A stretch of 28,082 nt of DNA from an uncultured Leucobacter sp. (GTDB taxonomy: Bacteria; Actinomycetota; Actinomycetes; Actinomycetales; Microbacteriaceae), in the NCBI GenBank assembly GCA_937967375.1, contig CALCJF010000075.1, positions 1 through 28,082 on the forward strand. Reading direction: 5' to 3'. Both the position numbers and the translations under genes were made by a program. The notes beneath the pieces are model-generated. The model saw only the letters and a list, made by a program, of their open reading frames with translations, was not told the origin of the DNA and searched no databases. Shown here piece by piece: positions 13,742 through 22,060 of the stretch (position 1 is the first letter of the stretch; the number at the start of each line of letters is the position of its first letter).

Positions 13742-15288
13742 TCAGATTCTCCTTCAATGAGGTACAGCAGTGCGGCGCCCACGAGGCGCGATGAGCCGTA
13801 GCAGCTGAGATCGGCATATGACCGAGCCTCACCCTCGCCGGGCCAGCCCATTTCAATGCAGAGTATAGGCGTGCCTGCCGCCCTGAGCGCGCCGATTGCC
13901 GCCCGGGCCTCTGGCAGGCGATGCATGTCACGCCCGATGGCAATAACCCCGGCGGGAGCCGCGCCGGCGGGGCGCGAGTCGCCGAGCTGACCCTGTGGGC
14001 GTGCGGCGAACGCGGTAGCTTGCTGCTGGGTATGGGGAAGAGGATCAGCCGCGGCCGCGAACGGCCCCCACGGTGCGTGGCCGACGGCCATGTTTGCCTC
14101 TGACTCCACGCGAAGCACTGATGCGTTTGGGTGCGCCGTAAGCCAGTCGCGCGCGGCACCGAGCCCGTCGAACGAGCCGGCGATCCTCGCGAGTTCTTCA
14201 GCGCTTGCCTGAGAGAAGGTCGGCCCTTGAACCGAGGCCGAAGCGGCCACGGCATCACCTTTCGGCTGCATCGCCCGCACCCGCCCCGCGGCCTCGGCCA
14301 GGCGCGCCTCGCTGAGGGTGCCGTTTTCGACAGCGGCAATCACGGCGGCCACGATCTCTTCGAGCAGATCGGTGCCGGTGTTGGTTCCGAGGCACAACAG
14401 GTCGCAGCCTGCGGCGAGCGCGCGCACCGCAGCCGCGGGAATGCCGATCTCGCCGCAGGCGCCCTTCATGTCGAGCGCATCAGAAATAATGACGCCGTCG
14501 AACTCCATCTCGTCGCGCAGCATGCCCTGCAGCACGAGTCGGCTGAAGGTGGCGGGTCCGGTCGGGTCGACCTGCGGCAGCAGGATGTGCGAGGTCATGA
14601 TCGACGCGACGCCCGCGTTGACGGCGCTGAGAAACGGCGGCAGTTCGCGCCGCTCGAGCACCTCACGCGGCGCATCGACGGTGGGCAGCGCGAGGTGCGA
14701 ATCCTGTGCGGTGTCGCCGTGGCCCGGAAAGTGTTTGGCGCAGGCGAGCGCGCCCGTGCGTTGCAGCCCGCGTGTCCATGCAGCGACATGCCGCGAGGCG
14801 AGCTGAGGGTCGGCCGCAAAGCTGCGCGTGCCGATAACAGGGTTGAGCGGGTTGCTATTGACGTCGGCGATCGGACCGAGCGCGAGGTTGAAGCCCGCAG
14901 AGAGAATGTCGCGGCCCACGCGCTCGCCGATGAGCTCGGTGTATTCGACGTCGTCGATGCGACCCATGACCGCGGCACCCGGATAGGGGGAGCCCTCGAG
15001 ATAGTGCAGGCGGGTCACCTCGCCGCCCTCCTCGTCGATCGCGATGAGCGCCCCTGGACACGCTGCGCGCAGTTCAGCACCGAGTGCGCGCAACTGCGCC
15101 GCATCGTGCACGTTCTCGCCATAGACGCAAACCGAGAGCAGACCCTCGGCGAACGAATCGGCCACCCACGCGGGCATGGTGAGCCCCGCAAAGCCTGGCA
15201 TCAGCGTCGCAAGCACGTCGCGGCGCAGTTCGGCTGATCCTTTTCTCTGAAGCGAAGAGGATCGGCGCAGCTCGCGTTCCTCGCTCAT
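13738..15288 (-). CDS. Glycoside hydrolase family 3 beta-N-acetylglucosaminidase (NagZ/Nag3-type; possibly a phosphorylase)
   Basis: The 516-residue GH3 enzyme has the NagZ-type active site. KHFPGHGDTAQDSH spans 185-198, with Asp196 and His198 as the acid/base dyad, and VIISDALDM supplies the nucleophile Asp270. Other family blocks are ALIAIDEEGGEVTRL (80-94) and SNPLNPVIGTRSFAAD (145-160). Residues from about 340 form the second alpha/beta domain of longer GH3 proteins. No signal peptide is present, so it acts in the cytoplasm on an imported GlcNAc-containing saccharide. Related Cellulomonas fimi Nag3 was shown to be a glycoside phosphorylase, consistent with His as acid/base. This protein may therefore yield GlcNAc-1-phosphate rather than free GlcNAc. 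It overlaps both neighbours by 4 nt (ATGA), indicating tight translational coupling with the permease and the kinase. Confidence 0.9.
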   Translation of the reverse strand: MSEERELRRSSSLQRKGSAELRRDVLATLMPGFAGLTMPAWVADSFAEGLLSVCVYGENVHDAAQLRALGAELRAACPGALIAIDEEGGEVTRLHYLEGSPYPGAAVMGRIDDVEYTELIGERVGRDILSAGFNLALGPIADVNSNPLNPVIGTRSFAADPQLASRHVAAWTRGLQRTGALACAKHFPGHGDTAQDSHLALPTVDAPREVLERRELPPFLSAVNAGVASIMTSHILLPQVDPTGPATFSRLVLQGMLRDEMEFDGVIISDALDMKGACGEIGIPAAAVRALAAGCDLLCLGTNTGTDLLEEIVAAVIAAVENGTLSEARLAEAAGRVRAMQPKGDAVAASASVQGPTFSQASAEELARIAGSFDGLGAARDWLTAHPNASVLRVESEANMAVGHAPWGPFAAAADPLPHTQQQATAFAARPQGQLGDSRPAGAAPAGVIAIGRDMHRLPEARAAIGALRAAGTPILCIEMGWPGEGEARSYADLSCYGSSRLVGAALLYLIEGESE

Positions 15289-16214
15289 CCCTTGACCGCC
15301 CCGCTCACCATGCCGCTCGTCATGCGGCCCTGTACGAACATGAAGAAGATGATCACCGGAACCGCGACGACTGTCGACGCGGCCATCACCTCACCCCAGT
15401 CGATTGCGCGGTTCGCCGATTCCTGGATAAAGCTGCGTAGCCAGAGCGGGAGCGTGCGGTTGCTCGAATCGAGCAGCACGAGCGCGACGGTGAACTCGTT
15501 CCAGGCCTGCAGAAACGCGTACACTCCGCTCGCAACGAGGCCGGGAGCCAGGAGCGGAAACGTGATGCGCAGAAAAGCCTGGGTGCGGCTGAGGCCGTCG
15601 ACCATTGCGGCCTCTTCGAGATCGGCGGGCACGCCGGCGACGAAGCCGCGCAGCATCCAGATAGTGAAAGGAACGACCGCGGCGACGTAGATGATGCTCA
15701 CGCCGATCACCGAGTTGAGCAGGCCGATTGAACCCATCAGCTTGTACTGCGCGATGAACATGCCCTCGGCAGGCAGCATCTGAATGAAGAGCACGGCGAG
15801 CACGAAGCTCTTGCGGCCCTTGAAACGAAAACGACTGATCGCGAGTGCCGCAAGGAATGCGAACAGCAGGCAGACCACTACGGTGATGCTCGCGATCGCG
15901 AGGCTGAGCCCAAGCGATTTGAAAAACGTGCCGCTCTCGAACACCGCGGCGAAGTTCTTGAACGAGCCGCCGAATGGCAGCAGCGTCGGGGTGCGTTGCT
16001 CGAGCACGGCGCTCGGGAGCAGCGAGGAGTTGACCATCCAGTAGACGGGAAACGCCCAGACCGCGGCAACGATCACGCCGATGATGCTGAGCAGAATCTT
16101 CGTGATGCGCTTCTGGCTGCTTTTGCCTCGCTGGGCCACAACCTTGAGGGGCGCTGTCATCTGTTCTGTGGTTGGGCCTGACTGACCGCCGGATAGCTGG
16201 GATGCAACGTTCAT
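15285..16214 (-). CDS. Carbohydrate ABC transporter permease (MalG type)
   Basis: The 309-residue inner-membrane protein of the CUT1 sugar importer class has a Lys/Arg-rich cytoplasmic N-terminus, a first span near LLSIIGVIVAAVWAFPVYWM, and five further hydrophobic segments. The EAA loop EEAAMVDGLSRTQAFLRITF, which docks on the ATPase, is followed by PLLAPGLVASGVYAFLQAWNEF as in MalG. It is the second permease subunit, overlapping the first permease and the GH3 gene by 4 nt each. With the lipoprotein at 17318-18652 it should import an amino-sugar oligosaccharide. No ATPase gene is present in the locus. Confidence 0.9.
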   Translation of the reverse strand: MNVASQLSGGQSGPTTEQMTAPLKVVAQRGKSSQKRITKILLSIIGVIVAAVWAFPVYWMVNSSLLPSAVLEQRTPTLLPFGGSFKNFAAVFESGTFFKSLGLSLAIASITVVVCLLFAFLAALAISRFRFKGRKSFVLAVLFIQMLPAEGMFIAQYKLMGSIGLLNSVIGVSIIYVAAVVPFTIWMLRGFVAGVPADLEEAAMVDGLSRTQAFLRITFPLLAPGLVASGVYAFLQAWNEFTVALVLLDSSNRTLPLWLRSFIQESANRAIDWGEVMAASTVVAVPVIIFFMFVQGRMTSGMVSGAVKG

Positions 16215-17125
16215 GCTGCCTCATCCTCCTTCAGCAGGTTGCGAACATAGGGCCAGCTCAACAGCACAGTAAGAATGAGCACGAAGATCGACATCGCGCT
16301 TGCCATGGCGAAATCGCTTGAGCCGATGCCGAGCTGGAAGATGTAGGTGCCGAGCACGTCGGTCTGACTGGCGATTGAACCACGATCTTGCAGCAGCTTG
16401 ATCTGCGTGAACACGCGAAGATCCCAGATGATCTGCAGCAGCATGACGATGCCGAGCACGGGCTTGATGATGGGAAGAATGATGAGCCGCAGGCGCTGGC
16501 TCGCGGTGGCGCCGTCCATCTGCGCAGCCTCGAGCACCTCGGTTGGCACCTGGGTGAGGCCGGCATAGATCGAGAATGCCACGAAAGGCACGCTCATCCA
16601 GACCACGATGATCAGCGCGACGAAGAAAAACGAGAGGGGGTTCTGCAGCCAGTTGTGGCCGTTGAAGGGAAGGCCGAAAGCCGAGAGCAGCCAGTTCACG
16701 AGGCCGCGGTCCCAGTCGAACATCCAGTTCCAGATGGTCATCGCGGCGACGACCGGGGTTGCCCAAGCGAGCAGCAGGGCGATTTGCAGAATGACCCGCA
16801 CGACGCTGCTGACGGCTCGCATCAGCAGAGCGAAGCCGACGCCGACGACCATGGTGACCGCGGCGGTGGTGAGGCAGAACAAGATCGAGCGTCCGACTAC
16901 GACCCACGTGGCGGGGTTGGCAAAGAGCGTGACGTAGTTTTCAAACCAGACCCACTCGGGCGGTTGGCCGAACTGCTGAGCGAGTCCGAACTTCTGCATC
17001 GAAGTAATGAGCTGCCAGACGATTGGGTACCCCATCGCGAGCACCACGATGGCGATAGCGGGAATCAGCAGCAGATAGGGGGCAATAGTCCGACTGCCGC
17101 TGCGGGGGCGGTGTTGCTTTGCCAC
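16211..17125 (-). CDS. Carbohydrate ABC transporter permease (MalF type)
   Basis: This 304-residue permease has six or so hydrophobic segments, beginning with APYLLLIPAIAIVVLAMGYP after a basic N-terminus. The EAA loop reads VLEAAQMDGATASQRLRLII, the contact site for the ATPase. It forms the heterodimeric channel with the downstream permease (4-nt overlap). The start is GTG 17125, preceded by an AAGG sequence about 9 nt away. The gap to the binding-protein gene upstream (192 bp) contains a 19-bp-stem hairpin, a common arrangement that lets the binding protein be made in excess of the permeases. Confidence 0.9.
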   Translation of the reverse strand: MAKQHRPRSGSRTIAPYLLLIPAIAIVVLAMGYPIVWQLITSMQKFGLAQQFGQPPEWVWFENYVTLFANPATWVVVGRSILFCLTTAAVTMVVGVGFALLMRAVSSVVRVILQIALLLAWATPVVAAMTIWNWMFDWDRGLVNWLLSAFGLPFNGHNWLQNPLSFFFVALIIVVWMSVPFVAFSIYAGLTQVPTEVLEAAQMDGATASQRLRLIILPIIKPVLGIVMLLQIIWDLRVFTQIKLLQDRGSIASQTDVLGTYIFQLGIGSSDFAMASAMSIFVLILTVLLSWPYVRNLLKEDEAA

Positions 17126-17182
17126 GCTGCCGCCTTTCGGTGAGTGAGGTGTTCGGGGGTTGGTGGAATCTTATTCGTCTGT

Positions 17183-17237
17183 AATAGTGCACGAATTGCG
17201 CCCTGAATCTCATCGAGAGCGCAATTCGTGCACTATT
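17183..17237. repeat. 19-bp perfect hairpin between binding-protein and permease genes
   Basis: AATAGTGCACGAATTGCGC (17183-17201) and its exact complement (17219-17237) enclose a 17-nt loop. It lies 81 nt after the binding-protein stop and within the operon, where such elements protect upstream mRNA from 3' decay or cause partial termination. No U-tract follows on either strand. Confidence 0.75.
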
Positions 17238-17317
17238 GCGCGGCCGCTGAGAATAGCGATAGCGCGTGGGATCGGCGCGGGGGCGACCCCGGAAAGGCCG
17301 CCCCCGCGCGTGGTGCT

Positions 17318-18652
17318 TTAGCTCTGGTTGAGCAGAGCGTCGAGCTTCGCATTGGTCTCGACGGCGAGCGCCTCGAGATCCTTCGAGTCGCGAATCTGCG
17401 AGAAGAACTCCTCCATGATGTTCTTCGCCTCGATCGCGGCCCAACCGGGTGCTGCCGGGGTCAGCTTCGAGTTCGAAGCCGAGTCGACGAGCGCCTTCGC
17501 GAACTGGTCGTCACCGAGCGAGCCGACGTACTTCTGGTTCGCCGGGCCGAGCCCGTTCTTGCCGAGCATCGTCTGGTACTCCTCGGAGAAGATGATGCGC
17601 ATCAGATCTTTGGCGAGCTCAGGGTGCTGAGTCTTGGCAGAGATGCCGATGTTCGAACCGCCAGCGAAGACCGGTGCGGGCTCACCGTCAACGCCGGGCA
17701 GGGGGTAGGCGGCGAAAACGTCGTCGTTCCACTCGCGCACGGGGCCGTCATCGCCCTCGACGAGGTCGCCGATCGACCAGTGCGCCCAGCCCGGTGCGAG
17801 GATGCTTGCAGCACCCAGCGTGGTAGCCTCTTCGGCCCCCTCTGCGCCGCGCTTGTCGGAGTCGTTCACGTAGGTCCAGATCGACTCGTCCTTTGCGTCG
17901 TTCGGGGCCTTCGAAGCAACCTGGTAGATCTTCTGCAGCTGCTCGAGACCCTTCAGCGACTCGGGCGAATCGAGGGTGGCGACCCACTTGCCGTCTTTGT
18001 TCTCGGCGATGTTGCCGCCGTTGGCGAAGATCCACGAGATGCCGTTGCGCCAGTCCTGGCCGCCGAGCCAGAAGCCCGAGAAGTTCTCGATGCCGCGAGG
18101 GTTCTTCTCGGCGATCGTGGCGACGGCGTTGTTGAAGTCGGCGAGTGTCTTCGGCTGCTCGACGCCGGCCTCGGCGAAGACGTCCTTGCGTGCGAACACG
18201 TAGCGCGAGCCGAAGTAGTAGGGCAGCGTGTAGTTGGCGCCATCGACCGCGCCGACCTCGACAAACGATGGCAGCAGGTCATCGCCGCCGAGCTCGTCGT
18301 ACATGTCGCTGATGTCGAGGAACGCGCCTGCGTTGGTGAAGGTCGGCGACTGGGTGTTGCCGATTTCGGTGACGTCAGGGGTGTTGTTCGCGTCGGGCAG
18401 CTTCGTGGTGAGGTTCGTGATGATGTCGCCCCAGGTCTGCTCCTCGATCTTCAGGGTTGCGCCCGTCTGATCCTTGAACTCGGACTTGAGGTAGTCGCGC
18501 AGCTCTTGCGGGGTGTCGCCGCCGATGACCCACATCGTGAGCTCGTCGCCTTCGCCGCCGCCTGAGCCTGATGCGCCTCCCGTGCTGCAACCTGCGAGCA
18601 GCAGAGCTGAAGTCACAGCCACTGCGGTGAGGCCTGCGAACTTTCTCTTCAT
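17318..18652 (-). CDS. Extracellular sugar-binding lipoprotein of an ABC importer
   Basis: This 444-residue substrate-binding protein has a lipoprotein signal (MKRK, hydrophobic core, lipobox LLAGC with Cys22 as the lipid-anchored residue) and a Gly/Ser-rich linker. A CUT1-type binding fold opens ELTMWVIGGDTPQELRDYLKSEF and carries aromatic residues such as FSGFWLGGQDWRNGISWIF that could stack on sugar rings. It would sit on the outer face of the membrane and deliver substrate to the permeases encoded downstream. The context (GH3 hexosaminidase, kinase, nagBA) suggests chitobiose, GlcNAc or a GlcNAc-MurNAc fragment, as for the chitobiose-binding proteins of streptomycetes. The exact ligand is unknown. 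AAGGAAACACC precedes the ATG. Confidence 0.88.
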   Translation of the reverse strand: MKRKFAGLTAVAVTSALLLAGCSTGGASGSGGGEGDELTMWVIGGDTPQELRDYLKSEFKDQTGATLKIEEQTWGDIITNLTTKLPDANNTPDVTEIGNTQSPTFTNAGAFLDISDMYDELGGDDLLPSFVEVGAVDGANYTLPYYFGSRYVFARKDVFAEAGVEQPKTLADFNNAVATIAEKNPRGIENFSGFWLGGQDWRNGISWIFANGGNIAENKDGKWVATLDSPESLKGLEQLQKIYQVASKAPNDAKDESIWTYVNDSDKRGAEGAEEATTLGAASILAPGWAHWSIGDLVEGDDGPVREWNDDVFAAYPLPGVDGEPAPVFAGGSNIGISAKTQHPELAKDLMRIIFSEEYQTMLGKNGLGPANQKYVGSLGDDQFAKALVDSASNSKLTPAAPGWAAIEAKNIMEEFFSQIRDSKDLEALAVETNAKLDALLNQS

Positions 18653-18746
18653 GGTGTTTCCTTTCGTGTGCGATCGGGCGGGTGCCGTCTCGCGGGTGAG
18701 ATCGATTCGGTGCCAGGTGCGGTGCCGATCGAATATGTGGAGTTGT

Positions 18747-19874
18747 CTATGTGATGCCGAGCTGGTGTTTCAGCACTGTGGCGAGGGCTCCGCGAAGCAC
18801 CAGTTCTTCGCCCTGAGCGCTGATGTGCAGATCGAGGCCGGCGTGCGAGTCGGGCATGGTGCGTCGGCTGAGCATGTCGAGCGTGGCATTGGCGAGCGTG
18901 CCCTCGAGCAGCTCGGCAGGCCCCGCGAGCACGACGCCCGCAAGGTTGAGCATGCCGACGACCGGTGCCAGCGCAATGCCGAGGCGTCTTCCGGCCTCTC
19001 TCAGCACCCGCTCTCGGTCTGTCATCGCGTCACCGGCTTCGGCGAGCGCGTGTGTGAGCGCCGGGACTGAGAGCCAATGCTCGAGCACTTGCTCGCGCGA
19101 GTAGGGTGCATCGATGCCGAGGTCGGTGCCGACCATGACCTGGCCGATCTCGCCAGAGGCGAAGCTGCTGCCGGTGACGGGGTGGCCGTCGAGGATCAGG
19201 CCCGATCCCACGCCCTGGCCGATCGTGATGAGAATGAAGTCTTCGCTCGTGTCGCCGAAGCTGTACTCGGCGAGTGCGGAGGCGTTCGCGTCGTTGGCGA
19301 CGAAGGTCGGTACGCCGGTGCGCTCGCTGAGCAGTTGCTGCAGCGGCACCGACGTCCAGCCAAAGTTGGGTGCGGTGCGCACGATACCACGGTCATCGAC
19401 GACGCCCGGGGTGCCGACGCCAATGCCGAGCAGCGGAAGGGGGCTCATCGGCTGCAACTCGAGCGCGAGTTCGATCGCGAGCGACACGGCCGCGTCGCCG
19501 GTGGCACCGGCGCGCTCTGCATCGCGCCTCGCGAGCACCTTGCCGTCGAGGTCGAGCAGAGCGCCACGAAAGCGCTCGTGGTTGCTCAGATCGAGGCAGA
19601 GCACGGCATGCGCGCCACGGGCAATGTCTACGAGGATCGCGGGCTTGCCCGGGCGCTGCAACTCTTGCGGCCCGAGCTCGTGCAGCAGGCCCTGGCTAAT
19701 CAGTTCGGCGACAAGCCCCGACACGGTGACCTTTGTGAGGCCAGTAGCGCGGGCGATATCGGCACGACTCGCGGGGCCGGTCGCGTAGAGCGTACGCATG
19801 ATCAGCGAGCGGTTGTGCTGCTTGGCGTCACCGGGAGTGGCACCGAGGTTGCTGCGCTGCATTGCGACATTCAT
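18747..19874 (-). CDS. ROK family transcriptional regulator (NagC/XylR type) lacking the zinc motif
   Basis: The 375-residue protein joins an N-terminal winged helix-turn-helix (SRADIARATGLTKVTVSGLVAELISQGLL, about 36-64) to a ROK sugar-binding domain with GVGTPGVVDDRGIV and VANDANASALAEYS. In the usual zinc region the sequence is SGEIGQVMVGTDLGIDAPYSREQVLEHW. The conserved His after GEIG is Gln, and the CxCG..GC cluster is absent, so it is unlikely to be a kinase. Its place between the divergent nagBA and the transporter operon makes it the likely repressor of both, released by GlcNAc or GlcNAc-6-phosphate (inference). No clear ribosome site precedes ATG 19874, and a second in-frame ATG lies four codons in. 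Confidence 0.85.
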   Translation of the reverse strand: MNVAMQRSNLGATPGDAKQHNRSLIMRTLYATGPASRADIARATGLTKVTVSGLVAELISQGLLHELGPQELQRPGKPAILVDIARGAHAVLCLDLSNHERFRGALLDLDGKVLARRDAERAGATGDAAVSLAIELALELQPMSPLPLLGIGVGTPGVVDDRGIVRTAPNFGWTSVPLQQLLSERTGVPTFVANDANASALAEYSFGDTSEDFILITIGQGVGSGLILDGHPVTGSSFASGEIGQVMVGTDLGIDAPYSREQVLEHWLSVPALTHALAEAGDAMTDRERVLREAGRRLGIALAPVVGMLNLAGVVLAGPAELLEGTLANATLDMLSRRTMPDSHAGLDLHISAQGEELVLRGALATVLKHQLGIT

Positions 19875-19879
19875 GCGAG

Positions 19880-19900
19880 TTAGTAAAGCTTACGAACTAA
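19880..19900. promoter_or_regulatory. AT-rich inverted repeat, candidate ROK operator between divergent genes
   Basis: TTAGT (19880-19884) and ACTAA (19896-19900) are symmetric around an 11-bp spacer, which itself overlaps GTAA-AGC-TTAC (19883-19893). The element begins 5 bp upstream of the ROK regulator start in otherwise GC-rich DNA. NagC-like proteins bind AT-rich palindromes, so autoregulation and control of nagBA are plausible. Confidence 0.4.
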
Positions 19901-19994
19901 ATATTCGCAAGTCCGTTGTGTGGTTTCTTGCGCGGTCGTGGCCGAACCGTGACCTGCCGTGACGGGCGGTGTAGCCGGACACTATGCTGAGGCC

Positions 19995-20792
19995 ATGCGT
20001 GTCATCATTGTGGAAACCGCGGCCGACGTCGCAAAGATCGCGGCCGAGCGAATCGCTCAGGCCGTGCGAGAGCGACGAGCAGCAGGGGCCGCTGCGGTGC
20101 TCGGCGTGGCGACGGGTTCTTCACCCCTCGGAACCTACTCCGAGCTTGCGCGCATGGTGCAGGCCGGACAGCTCGACATGTCGGGCGTCGGCGCCTTTGC
20201 CCTCGACGAGTACGTCGGCATCGAGGCGAGCCATCCCGAGAGCTATCACGCCGTCATTCACCGCACCGTCACCGAACCGCTCGGGCTCGATCCGACGCTC
20301 GTTCGCGTGCCAGATGGGCTCGCGGCCGACCTCGACTTGGCCTGCCGGGCATACGAGCGGGCGATCGTCGACGCAGGCGGCGTCGATCTGCAGTTGCTCG
20401 GTATTGGAGCGAACGGGCACATCGGGTTCAACGAACCCACCTCATCGCTCGCTTCGCGCACGCGCCCCAAGACGCTTGCACCCCAGACCCGCGATGACAA
20501 CGCCAGATTCTTTGACTCGCCAGACCAGGTGCCGGTGCACTGCGTGACGCAGGGCATCGGCACGATCCTCGACGCGAAGCATTTGCTGCTTGTTGCGACG
20601 GGTGCTGCCAAGGCTGAGGCCGTGGCGGCAATGATCGAAGGCCCGCTCTCGAGCATGTGCCCGGCGAGCGCGCTGCAACTGCACCCGCGAGCCGCAGTCG
20701 TGATCGATCGCCAAGCGGCGCAGCAGCTCACGCTGACCGAGTACTACGAGCACATCGAGCGGCACCCGTTGTCGGGAGCGCGCGGGGCGTGA
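19995..20792 (+). CDS. nagB: Glucosamine-6-phosphate deaminase
   Basis: The 265-residue enzyme converts glucosamine 6-phosphate to fructose 6-phosphate and ammonia. The signature features are present: the phosphate-binding GVATGSSPLGTYSEL (37-51), Asp71 in FALDEYVGI (general base, Asp72 in Escherichia coli), and LGIGANGHIGFNEP (135-148) with His142 and Glu147 matching the catalytic His and Glu. The length equals the family norm. ATG 19995 was chosen because the protein then begins MRVIIVETAADVAKIA, as in homologues; GAGG ends only 2 nt before it, a short spacing. It overlaps nagA by 4 nt and is divergent from the ROK regulator, so the pair forms the final steps of amino-sugar use. Confidence 0.93.
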   Translation: MRVIIVETAADVAKIAAERIAQAVRERRAAGAAAVLGVATGSSPLGTYSELARMVQAGQLDMSGVGAFALDEYVGIEASHPESYHAVIHRTVTEPLGLDPTLVRVPDGLAADLDLACRAYERAIVDAGGVDLQLLGIGANGHIGFNEPTSSLASRTRPKTLAPQTRDDNARFFDSPDQVPVHCVTQGIGTILDAKHLLLVATGAAKAEAVAAMIEGPLSSMCPASALQLHPRAAVVIDRQAAQQLTLTEYYEHIERHPLSGARGA

Positions 20793-22015
20793 ACATGCTG
20801 CTCACCGCATCGCGAATCGTCACCTCAGAGTGCGTGCACTCGCCGGGGTGGGTGCGCATCGAGGGCGATACGATCGTTGCGGTCGGATCTGGCGATGCGC
20901 CGGCAGGCGAGTGGGATCGGCGAGACCTCGGCGACGCGACGCTCGTGCCCGGCTTCGTCGACGCGCACGTGCACGGTGGTGGCGGCGCCTCGTACCCCGA
21001 AGCAGCCGCTGTCGGAGTGCAGGCGGTGCTCGCCGCGCGCGCCGCTCACCTCGCGCGCGGCACCACGACGACCATGGCGAGCCTTGTCACGGCATCGTCA
21101 GCCGAACTACTCGAGCAAGTGCTCGCACTCGCGCCGCTCGTCGCTGACGGCACCCTGTGCGGTATTCACCTCGAAGGGCCCTGGCTGAGCCCTGAGCGCA
21201 AGGGCGCCCACGATGAGGGGGCGCTGCGGGCGCCTGACGCCAACGAGATCGACGTGTTGCTCGCGGCAGCCAGAGGCGCGATTCGCATGGTCACGATCGC
21301 GCCCGAGCTGCCCGGTGCGCTCGCCGCGATCGAGCGCCTTGTCGCGGCAGGGGTGATCGTCGCGATCGGCCACACCGATGCCGACTTTGAGCAGACCCGC
21401 TGCGCAATCGACGCCGGCGCAACTGTTGCCACGCATCTCTTCAACGCGATGCCCCCACTGCTGCATCGCGCACCCGGCCCGGTGCTAGCGCTGCTCGAAG
21501 ACGAACGCGTCACCCTTGAACTCGTCGCCGATGGGGTGCACCTGCACCCGGAACTCGTGCGCTTCGTAGAGCAGGCCGCGGGCACCGACCGCGTGATGCT
21601 CGTCACCGATGCCATGGCTGCGTCTGCCAGCGGTGACGGCCACTACCGGCTCGGCTCGCTTGCAGTCGAGGTGCACGACGGGGTCGCGATGCTCGCTGGC
21701 ACCGACACGATCGCGGGCAGCACCGCGACGATGGATGCCCTGTTTCGGGGCGGGGCCGCCGTCGACTCTGGACTTTCGCGACCCGACGCAGAACCGGGGA
21801 CCGACCGAAAAGAAACGCGCAACTTCAGCGACGCGTCCCTCGTCGCCGCGGTGCGCATGACCTCGACCAACCCGGCACGGGCGCTCGGCCTCGGCCACGT
21901 CGGCGACATCGCGGTGGGCCGGCACGCAGACTTCGTGGTGTTCGACGACGATCTGCGCCTTCGAGAGGTGATCCTCGCCGCAAAAACCGTCGAACCAGTC
22001 GCAAAGCTGAGATAA
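20789..22015 (+). CDS. nagA: N-acetylglucosamine-6-phosphate deacetylase
   Basis: The 408-residue amidohydrolase removes acetate from GlcNAc-6-phosphate to feed NagB. Metal and catalytic residues are visible: DAHVHGGGG (58-66, His60 and His62), Glu129 in GIHLEGPW, His195 in AIGHTDA, His216 in ATHLFNAM, and catalytic Asp274 in LVTDAMAA. The C-terminal MTSTNPARALGLGHVGDIAVGRHADFVV is typical. About 20 extra polar residues (roughly 326-347, SGLSRPDAEPGTDRKETRNF) interrupt the usual helix region between DALFRGGAAVD and the SLVAAVRM helix; homologues I recall run almost directly from one to the other. GTG 20789 overlaps the nagB stop (GTGA); ATG 20795 two codons on is an equally possible start. 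Confidence 0.92.
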   Translation: MNMLLTASRIVTSECVHSPGWVRIEGDTIVAVGSGDAPAGEWDRRDLGDATLVPGFVDAHVHGGGGASYPEAAAVGVQAVLAARAAHLARGTTTTMASLVTASSAELLEQVLALAPLVADGTLCGIHLEGPWLSPERKGAHDEGALRAPDANEIDVLLAAARGAIRMVTIAPELPGALAAIERLVAAGVIVAIGHTDADFEQTRCAIDAGATVATHLFNAMPPLLHRAPGPVLALLEDERVTLELVADGVHLHPELVRFVEQAAGTDRVMLVTDAMAASASGDGHYRLGSLAVEVHDGVAMLAGTDTIAGSTATMDALFRGGAAVDSGLSRPDAEPGTDRKETRNFSDASLVAAVRMTSTNPARALGLGHVGDIAVGRHADFVVFDDDLRLREVILAAKTVEPVAKLR

Positions 22016-22060
22016 CTGCGATTCTTTAACCCAATTTCTCTCTATATCAAGATACTTTGC

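Noticed and set aside
12587..13801. 404-codon plus-strand frame opposite the ROK kinase
   Set aside because: Shadow of an intact ROK kinase with a complete zinc site; the translation has no recognisable features.
14131..15237. 368-codon plus-strand frame opposite the GH3 gene
   Set aside because: Antisense of conserved GH3 active-site motifs; Arg/Ala/Gly-rich with no domain.
17228..18565. 445-codon plus-strand frame opposite the sugar-binding lipoprotein
   Set aside because: Long only because of codon bias on the other strand; it starts inside a hairpin and shows no family similarity.
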